DNA of 64,000 bases from Pseudo-nitzschia pungens (taxonomy: Eukaryota; Bacillariophyta; Bacillariophyceae; Bacillariales; Bacillariaceae), in NCBI GenBank assembly GCA_037355855.1, contig CM074764.1, positions 4,092,001 to 4,156,000 on the forward strand, in the 5' to 3' direction. Position numbers and translations under genes: made by a program. The notes below the pieces were generated by a model. It was not told the DNA's origin, did not search any database, and saw nothing but the letters and a program-made list of their open reading frames with translations. Numbering within the stretch: position 1 is the stretch's first letter; each line of letters begins with the position of its first letter. Below, one piece after another: positions 56,936 through 64,000 of the stretch.

Positions 56936-57117
56936 TTTTCGGTTGTTGCGAAAAGGAGCGACGGATCGAAATAATCCCTACCAGTGAGACGAACGAGACG
57001 AACGACGGAGACGGAGGGGAACGACCGATACGATTGCTGAAAAGGGGAACGACCGATACGATCACTGACAAGGAAAGACGACCACGGCAAGAGTTCTTTA
57101 AAAATATTCTCGTGTAT

Positions 57118-58435
57118 TATCCCCCCTGTATTATCGACGCGTTGGTTGCTGCTTGCTGTCCCCCCCCCTGTATTTTCGACGCGTTCGTTGCTGCTTGCTG
57201 TCCCCCCTGTATTATCGACGCGTTGCTGCTGCTTGCTGTCCCCCCCCCTGTATTTTCGACGCGTTCGTTGCTGCTTGCTGTCCCCCCCCCTGTATTTTCG
57301 ACGCGTTCATTGCTGCTTGCTGACTGCTGTCCCCCCCCCTGTATTGTCGACGCGTTCGTTGCTGCTTGCTGTCCCCCCCCCCTGTAATATCAACGCGTTG
57401 GTTGCTGCTTGCTGTCCCCCCTGTATTATCGACGCGTTGCTGCTTGCTGTCCCCCCCCGTATTATCAACGCGTTCGTTGCTGCTTGCTAATTGCTGTCCC
57501 CCCCTGTATTATCGATGCGTTGCTGCTTGCTGTCCCCCCCTGTATTATCGACGCGTTGCTGTTTGCTGTTTGCTGTCCCCCCTGTATCATCGACGCGGTT
57601 GCTGCTGCTTGCTGTCCCCCCCCCCTGTATTATCGACGCGTTTGTATTATCGACCCATTGCTGCTGCTTGCTGTCCCCCCCCTGTATTATCGACGCGTTG
57701 CTGTTTGTATTATCGACGCGTTGCTGCTTCTTGCTGTCCCCCCTGTATTATCGACGCCTTGCTGCTGCTTGCTGCTGCTTGTTGTCCCCCCCTGTATTAT
57801 CGACGCGTTGCTGTTTGCTGTTTGCTGTCCCCCCTGTATCATCGACGCGTTGCTGTTTGCTGTCCCCCCTGTATTATCGACGCGTTGCTGCTTGCTGCTG
57901 TTTGCTGCTGTCCCCCCCTGTATTATCGACGCGTTGCTGCTGCTTGCTGTCCCCCCTGTATTATCGACGTGTTGCTGCTTGCTGTCCCCCCTTGTGTTAT
58001 CGACGCGTTGCTGCTGCTTGCTGTCCCCCCTGTATTATTGACGCGTTGCTCGCTGTCCACCCTGTGTTAGATTTTTTTTCTACATAAATCCCTGTACAAT
58101 TTGTACTGGAAAATCGATTTTTTTGATTGGCTCATTCACTCAGCACCTCTATCTGCTTGCTGTCCCCCATGTATTACCGACACGTCGCTGCTTGCTGCTG
58201 CTTGCTGTCCCCCCTGCTGTATTATCGACGCGTTGCTGCTTGCTGTCCCCCCTGCTGTATTATCGACGCGTTGCTGCTTGCTGTCCCCCCTGCTGTATTA
58301 TCGAAGCGCTGCTGCTGCTTGCTGTCCCCCCCTGTATTATCGACGTGTTTGTATTATCGACGCGTTGCTGTTGCTTGCTGTCCCCCCTGTATTATCGACG
58401 CGTTGGTTGCTGCATGCTGTCACTTTTGTGTGATT
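57118..58435. repeat. Variable minisatellite of TGTCCCCCCTGTATTATCGA units
   Basis: Units of about 30-50 bp share CCCCCCTGTATTATCGACGC and GTTGCTGCTTGC. They differ in C-run length and the number of GCTGCT triplets. Interrupted near 58065-58140. All frames look open because the unit lacks stops; no protein is proposed. Confidence 0.9.
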
Positions 58436-58436
58436 G

Positions 58437-58722
58437 ATGATTGAAGTACATCTGATTAAAAATTATTTGTTATGTTGAGTCAAATGTGTCAAATGTGTAA
58501 AATGGAATGAAAGGGTGACGAGGGACTGAATATCAGGGTCTAGATCAGAACATTTTCCTGAAAACGATGCGGGGATCGAGAAAAAGGAGAAATAAGGTTG
58601 AGAATAATGGAAAAAAGGTTGTGAAATAAAAAATTGGGGTCGCATTTTTCTGAGACAAGTCGCGATTGGGTCGCGATCCGGTCGCGATTGGTCGCGATGG
58701 GTCGCGAACCAGTTTTCGGACG
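58437..58722 (-). repeat. Right terminus of the satellite-rich element
   Basis: Matches 5440-5755: shared ATTATTTGTTATGTTGAGTC, GGTTGAGAATAATGGAAAAA, GAAATAAAAAATTGGGGTCG, the TCGCGA array and the TIR ending CGGACG. Confidence 0.88.
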
Positions 58723-59822
58723 TAAGTGGAAACAGTATCCAGGGGCAATTGTTTTTGAAAACAGGGACCTTGAGCGAGACACTTAGGGACCAGGGTTGCA
58801 GTGGAAACAGTATCCGGGGGTAATTGGCTTGAAAACAAGGACCTTGAGCGAGACACTTAGGGACCAGGGAAGCTACTTGCTTGAAAACAGGGGCTTTAGT
58901 AAAAACACCTAGGGACCAGGGGGAGGCTTGTGTCTTGAAAACAGTGTCAAACTTGAAGTTCAAGTTGGGGTTGCTTAATAGCGAAAACACTTAGGGATCA
59001 GGGAACTCGTGAACACTTAGGGACCAGGGAAATTGTAGTCTTGAAAACAAGGGGCGATAGTAGCTGTAGTCTTGGAAACAAGAATGCAATAAGTAGGAGG
59101 TACTTAGGGATCGGTTGGTCTTGGCTTGAAAACAGGTGTAGTAGGGGGAGCCTTAAGCAAAAACACTTAGGGACTGGGGGGCTTGGCTAGGAAACAGGGT
59201 AGCTCTTAAGTGATTAACACTTATGGAGCAGGGAGGCTATTGACTTGAAAATAGAAAGGGAACTGGAAGATATGCTCGCGCGAACTTGCAAATACTTAGG
59301 GATCAGCGCGGAGGAACCTTCTAGAAGGGGGGTGTATATGTGTTCAATCTTGAAGAATGTAGAACGTTAAGTGGGTTCGACCTTGAAGAATGTAGAACGT
59401 TAAGTGGGTATCACTTATGGGGCTTGGAAGACTGTATATCGTTAAATAATAAGGGAGCTTGAAAACAGATCGAAAAACAAACCGAGCTCGGAGACAAAGC
59501 GGAACTGAAACAGAATCAGCTGTAGAAATTAGTACTGCAATTGCTGTAGAAAATTATGTGTTGTTTTCGCTTGCCGAAGCTTGTTGCTGCCGATCGACCG
59601 ACACGGAAACAAGCAACCAAAGCAACCAAAGGGAGCAAGGAGCAGCCAAACAAACAGCAGAATCAGATAGGGGAGGTCTCTGTTAATAGGTGTAGTGCTT
59701 GATTTTGTTGTAGGAGCTTTAGAAGTGAGTGAGATAGCAAAGGGGAAAGTTGTGTAGAAATCTACGTGTTTTAAGTACTGGAACATCGGAACGTCGGACA
59801 AAATCGCGCGTCGCAAAATTGT
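58723..59822 (-). other. LINE 5' untranslated region, outermost part
   Basis: Imperfect repeats of ACTTAGGGACCAGGG and TTGAAAACAGGGRCCTTGAG occur every 60-90 bp on the plus strand between 58755 and 59310. A TGTAGAACGTTAAGTGGGT pair lies near 59357 and 59390. It ends directly at the 19-bp target duplication (59823), so this is the 5' end of the LINE. No gene. Confidence 0.75.
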
Positions 59823-60536
59823 AAACCCTGTTCCATATAGAATACTTTCGGCCTCTGCCTTCCACTTGACCCAGTGTAATTCGTTCCCATCGAATGGTTT
59901 CACATCTCCAACACGTAGCGACTGGAACCCCTCTCTCTCTTCCTTCTTTTCCAGAGCTTCTTCCTTCTTTTCTAGGGCCTTCTTAAGTTCCTTTATCTCG
60001 TTGTCTCTTTCTTCTTTTTCTTTCTTCTCAAGTGCCTCTTTTTCTTCTTTTTCTTTCTTCTCGAGTGCCTTCTTTAATTCCTTTATCTCGTTGTCTCTTT
60101 CTTCTTTTTCTTTCTTCTCAAGGGCCCTCTTCAGTTCAGCAATCTGGTCATCGCGCTCTTCTTTCTTTTCAAGCGCTTTCTTCAGTTCAGCAATCTGGTC
60201 GTCGCGCTCTTCTTTCTTTTCAAGCGCTTTCTTCAGCTCTTTAATTTGTTCTTCGAGGTAGTTGTTGTTAGCATTGTTCTTCTCTCTAATATATTGCCGT
60301 GTCAGAGTAGGTGTGAGCAACCATTTGATTCCTTTCATAAGAAGGGATCTATCCCAATACGACGATTTCGATACTTCCACCACTGCATCGTCGTTTGTGT
60401 TTTCGGGTATCGGTGTTTCGACGGTGTTCATGTTCGTGGGTGTCGGTGTTTCGACGGTGTTCGTGTTCGGTACCTCCACCACTGCATCGTCGTTTGTGGC
60501 TTCGACCGTGTTCGTGTCAGTTTCTTCTGACGTCAT
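59823..60536 (-). CDS. Copia element 2 gag N-terminal part (cut off from Pol)
   Basis: Starts MTSEETDTNTVEAT at 60536. An acidic Thr/Val-rich N terminus is followed by about 110 residues of Glu/Lys coiled coil built from a 17-residue unit (ELKKALEKKEERDDQIA) repeated several times. It then enters the gag signature RVGDVKPFDGNELHWVKWK and AEAESILYGTGF, where the LINE begins. Beyond 59823 the frame reads LINE sequence and is meaningless. The same frame resumes at 41263 on the far side of the insertion. Confidence 0.88.
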
Positions 60537-60661
60537 GGTTGTTTTTAATGTAGGTGTATTAACTTAATTTTCCAGTAAAAACGAAAATTGCGTGTTTCGA
60601 ATCGTTGAGTATCAAATAACGCAAATAGTAGAGTACTATTGTCAAACTGTGACTGTTAATC
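60537..60661 (-). other. Copia element 2 leader and primer-site region
   Basis: Short leader between the 5' LTR and the gag ATG. Next to the LTR the minus strand reads GATTAACAGTCACAGTTTGA. I could not match it to a tRNA. Confidence 0.55.
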
Positions 60662-61118
60662 AACAAGTTGTTTAACTGGAATTATGAGCTTAGTATTCTA
60701 TCTTGCGAATCATGTGTTTTCTGTGTTAACACTCGATCGGTCTGTGTGGACTGTGTGTTAGCGATTGGATTGGTTAGCGACGATCGCTTAACACTTGGTC
60801 AACGATCTCGTGCTCGCATAACTCGCTGAGCTCGTATGTATTCGTTCTTATGTATTTGTATGTGTTTGCTCTGTCTATTCAGTGATGTATAGTTTTGCAT
60901 GGTCTTAAGCATGGTCGCGCGCATATATATCTATATGCGTGACTCCATGCGCGTGGTTGGAGCAATGCTCAGTACAACTCCACGTGTAAGACTCCAGCAT
61001 GCTCATGGTCGGAGCAGATATAGTGCTCAGTACGACTCCACGTGCTGTAGCTCGCGATCGCGCGGTTTTATGCGCAGTTTCTGTTTCTTGTACTTAACAA
61101 CCCTGTAACTGCGTTGTT
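60662..61118 (-). repeat. 5' LTR of Copia element 2
   Basis: 457 bp, same as 35625-36081 except two visible substitutions (GTGCTCGCATAA and ATCGCGCGGTT). Followed by the target duplication AAATTC. Confidence 0.9.
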
Positions 61119-61124
61119 AAATTC

Positions 61125-61590
61125 CTCCTGAAGTATTGGGAAATTGTCATTTCTTTTTTGATAGATGTCTTTTCTGTGTATAATTTGAGGAGGATTGATA
61201 CTTGAATCATCGAAATTGTGTGGTGGGATGACAACAAAAAATGTCCCCTACTCCAATAGTACCTGCTGAGATGGGCTTTGAGTGTAAGTATCTCCCAAAG
61301 TATTAGGAAATTGTAATTTATTTTTTGATTGACCTCCACTCTGTTCTAATTATGAGGGGATTGGCTTGCTGAGGAGTTCATCCAGCAGCAGTGGTGGTGG
61401 GTTCACTCCAAAACTCGATTTTCTTGCTTCTTGTCACTAGTAGTACTACAACTAGTTATTCGTACCTCCCGTGACGTCAATAAGACTACAATAAGACTAC
61501 AATAAGACCACTAAGAGAGCAAAATCGACAGTGTTTACGATTACAATTGAAAATAAGATTACTAAGAGAGGAATAATTAATTATTGCACT
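61125..61590. other. Continuation of the tandem units that Copia element 2 entered
   Basis: CTCCTGAAGTATTGGGAAAT and GAGGAGGATTGATACTTGAA continue the unit cut at 35623. A further unit starts near 61270. From about 61400 no repeat or gene is recognised. Confidence 0.6.
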
Positions 61591-61593
61591 TGT

Positions 61594-63890
61594 CTACTGT
61601 TTCTTCTTCTTGCTGTTGCTATTACTAGTACTACTACACGTCCTCCTGTTACGAGCAGCGCGTTCCCGAGCTTTCCTCCTTTGCTCATCCTTGTACTTCA
61701 GCATGACATCATCCCCTGGATAAGGGCAAATAATATCTCTAAATTCGGCGAAGACCAGTTTCCTCCACTTAGTATAAAGTTCAATCTTCTTGATATCCTT
61801 AATTCCTGTACAGGGATGGGTTTCGAGCAATACTAACTCTCGAAGCACTTTCTTCCGATTAAACGCCACCGGTGTTTGCTTCCGGAGCTCCTGTACTTCA
61901 ACTGTCCCTGTTGAAAGTCGGTCTTGTTTAATTATCATTGTAGTCGGCGTTGAGCTCGTCTCTCCTCCTACACTGAAGATGTGCCCGGGTTGAACTGCTC
62001 CATTTTTTATCTTCTTATAGAAAATATTTAAGAACTTGTTGAACATTTTGAATTCACCTTTCTTGATCACTGTAACATCGATATGCTCATGTGCCCGGAG
62101 GGCAATTGCTAGCTGCTCCATAGTGAACAGGTTCTGATTTCGATAGTTCTTCTTCATGATATTGAACCATCGATCAGCAACATTCTTTGTGTGACCCACT
62201 ACATAAAAACAGAAATTGACGTTCGCAAAATATCCGGCTTCAACTAGAAGCAATGCGAGTCTCAGTACCATGTTATTCTTATTTTGCCCTTGGCAGTTGT
62301 CCATAATAACATTAAGTTCATATCCACAGGAGTCTTCTTGTAAGTATCCCTTCTTCCTTAAGTTTGCCATTATTATCGATGCGACATTGTCCCCTCCCTT
62401 CGCACCGACTCCCTCATGGTAGATGTAAGCGTCTAAGAACCCCCCCATCACAGAACAATCGACACATCCAAGTATTGGTACTGTTAGAGGTGTCATGTAG
62501 TATGTGTCCCCTGGCTGAGTTGCTGCGAGGTTGGGGAGACCGGCGTTTTGGCAATAATCAACAACGAAAGTATAAGTGCGGCGTTCATGTGGGACTTTAT
62601 TTGTTCCGTCCTGGACGGCGCGCTCTATCTTTTCATTAGCAAGCTTCCTCTGATCGGCGGCTTGGCGTACATGTAGTGTCGCTTCTTCCAGTATCCTTGC
62701 ATTTTCAGATACAGCTTGTTCTTCTTCCAGCAGTAATGGGGAGTACAGATCAGGAGGTCTCTTGTCCCTGTGGGCAATTACAACTGAAGACGAGGATGAG
62801 TCAAACAGTTTCTTAGGGGGGGAGGCTTCTCATAAAACGCTTGGATGCTTTCTTCTGTGAAACACGAGAGCGTTCCTGGCTCTGAGCTTGTTTCATATCG
62901 GACGTACCGCAATCGGTTCCTGAATATGTGGCACTTTGAGCAGACGTCGGCGCTTCTATTAATTACTCTAAGCTTTGGAAAGTGTGTCTTCCAGTAGGTC
63001 ATGAAGTAGAACCATGAGCAGATGTCTTGGAATTCGCCCTCAAAGTTTTCTTTTTTTTCAGCTTCAAGTATTGTTCTTCTTGGTTTCTTTGATACAGTCC
63101 ACCCCCTCTCCAAGCAATATCGATAGTACATTGTCCTTTTGGTAAAAGATGGGGGCAAGTCCACAACTCCCTCTTCACTCTCTCTAAGCCCAACGCCGAC
63201 CTCTTTCCTGATGAACTGTGTAGCAGCGGGCTGCGCTAGATCTTCCATCTGTTTAAAGTATTCGTGCAAGTCTTCTTTTATGAAAGCGGCGTCGAATTCT
63301 TTTACATTGTTTGGGCGTTTGCCTTTCAGCGCATGGCTTGTTGGGGAGCTGTTTGTTCTTATGTGGCGTTGACAGGTATCCCATTTGCTTATCCCCCAAT
63401 CCAGTATCACAGCAATTGCAGACCTGCAGACTTTCTGCTGAGATAGATCTCTTGGTATGATGGAGGCGTCCCCCTCATGATCTCGTCCCCCGTCGCGTCT
63501 GCTGACGAATGGTAGAAAGAACTGTTTCCTGGTGGCGCCATTGTCACCACCACCACCATTGATGGATAGAGTTAAGTCCTCCTCCTCGTCCTCAGCAGCG
63601 GCGCTGCTGTATCTTATCCAGTCAATCAGAATTGAGTATTGCTCTTCCCTCTTTTTCTTGTGAAATTCCACCATGTATTGGGCGACGGCGTCCCTCAAAC
63701 TGTTCCTTTCTCCTTGTAATATTCCAAGACAATGACAGGGTAGTTCTCTTCTTTTTCTTAAACACGTGCATCCTTCTTTGGCTTTCTCCGATAGATAATC
63801 CTTGCAGATCTCTAGTTTCTCCCACTCTTCGAAAGAGCTGTGATCCCGGAAATCACAATAGGGATGCCACTGTTTCATTCCTCTCGGCAT
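61594..63890 (-). pseudogene. DUF7869-type (RNase H-like) gene with a single frameshift
   Basis: The upstream frame 63890-62778 starts MPRGMKQWHPYC and has CTCLRKRRELPCHCLG and VCSKCHIF. It leaves the conserved reading at a run of seven C (62822-62816 on the minus strand). One base later the frame is open from KKLFDSSSSSVVIAH through FVVDYCQNAGLPNL, PGDTYYMTPL, LGCVDCSVMGG, VIMDNCQGQNKNN, VGHTKNVADRWFNIMKKNYR to a basic KKKKQ end at 61594. Adding one base gives 765 residues. The VDYCQN, VDCS and MDNCQGQNKN motifs match DUF7869 as I recall it, an apparent RNase H-fold, transposase-like family. A sequencing error at the homopolymer is a real alternative. Confidence 0.8.
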
Positions 63891-64000
63891 GTTGTTTTGC
63901 TTGCTATTTCCCTCACGAATGCTCTAATTTGTGAGCACTTTGCTGCTGTGGATCGACCGGCGTCCTTGTGTATTGATTTGTTTGTGTAACAGTAGAGGTG
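63891..64000. other. Upstream flank of the DUF7869-type gene
   Basis: 110 bp to the window edge with no recognisable terminus or promoter element. Confidence 0.4.

Larger units (their letters stand above)
52039..58722. mobile_element. 6684-bp non-autonomous CGTCCG-terminus DNA transposon carrying satellites
   Basis: The ends are perfect inverted copies for 24 bp, starting CGTCCGAAAACTGGTTCGCG. TA flanks both sides (52037-52038 and 58723-58724), a possible 2-bp target duplication. The right 285 bp match the terminus of the transposase-bearing element at 5440-5755, and the minisatellite at 52540-52860 matches 1430-2095. No transposase is present. The interior consists of at least four different tandem arrays. 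It most likely depended on a Plavaka-like transposase in trans. Confidence 0.85.
41283..59822 (-). mobile_element. Full-length APE-type LINE, itself split by a DNA transposon
   Basis: The 19-bp sequence AAACCCTGTTCCATATAGA occurs directly at both ends (41264-41282 and 59823-59841), a long target duplication as LINEs make. The 3' end (41283 side) has AATAAA and a TTAATTAATTAA tail. ORF2 encodes endonuclease, RT and RNase H; ORF1 lies upstream; the 5' untranslated region has monomer-like tandem repeats. Without the element at 52039-58722 the LINE is about 11.85 kb. LINE copies are often 5'-truncated, so a full-length one suggests recent activity. Confidence 0.88.
35625..61118 (-). mobile_element. 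Copia element 2, split by a nested LINE
   Basis: The 457-bp LTRs at 35625-36081 and 60662-61118 differ at two sites by eye. AAATTC borders both ends (35618-35623 and 61119-61124), a 6-bp target duplication. The minus-strand LTR begins AACAACGCAG and ends ACTTGTT, so the termini are AACAA...TTGTT instead of TG...CA. The polypurine tract AAGGAGGG (36082-36089) precedes the 3' LTR. The interior is cut at 41264-41282/59823-59841 by an 18.5-kb insertion. Without it, gag-pol is one open frame of about 1930 residues. Confidence 0.9.

Noticed and set aside
57034..58444. Several long frames rich in Cys, Leu and Pro
   Set aside because: All frames of the TGTCCCCCC minisatellite lack stops; no coding signature.

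Overview
This is eukaryotic nuclear DNA. It has spliced genes, no bacterial operon structure and a very high load of transposable elements (TEs). The best fit is a diatom or related stramenopile. The Copia protease carries the CELDSHADT signature common in diatom Copia lineages, the F-box protein is of a kind I associate with pennate diatoms, and the transposase relics (Plavaka-like, DDE_Tnp_4/Harbinger, DUF7869, DUF6818) belong to families common in those genomes. I cannot name the species. Family names come from reading the translated sequence; no search was run.

Host genes: only two clear cellular genes are present, and they converge with 84 bp between their stop codons. An F-box protein rich in amino-acid repeats (8668-11226, +, one inferred intron) faces the 26S proteasome lid subunit RPN5/PSMD12 (11311-12888, -, one 207-bp intron).

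Layout. 1-5755: right part of a cut-and-paste element with a broken Plavaka-like transposase, an unrecognised second protein, a CGACGA minisatellite and a CGTCCG terminal inverted repeat (TIR). 5756-7400: a gag relic split by a 946-bp inverted-repeat element. 7892-8510: a foldback element built on TGTCCTCAA. 8668-12888: host genes. 13205-14960: small inverted-repeat elements. 15211-17045: a broken Harbinger-type transposase and a second gag relic. 17624-18504: a frameshifted DUF6818-like gene. 18979-24804: a nearly intact Ty3/Gypsy element (-). 25116-34787: a Copia element (+) inside a small inverted-repeat element. 35625-61118: a second Copia element (-) split by a full-length LINE (41283-59822), which is itself split by a non-autonomous CGTCCG element (52039-58722) packed with satellites. 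61594-63890: a DUF7869-type gene with one frameshift.

The most informative result is the three-level nest at 35.6-61.1 kb. Its junctions can be placed to the base: a 6-bp target duplication for the Copia, a 19-bp one for the LINE, and matching TIRs for the inner element. A second theme is that at least five otherwise open TE frames are broken by a lone TGA, usually where CGA (Arg) would be expected, which suggests C-to-T decay at CpG. Three other frames are broken at runs of 5-7 G/C.
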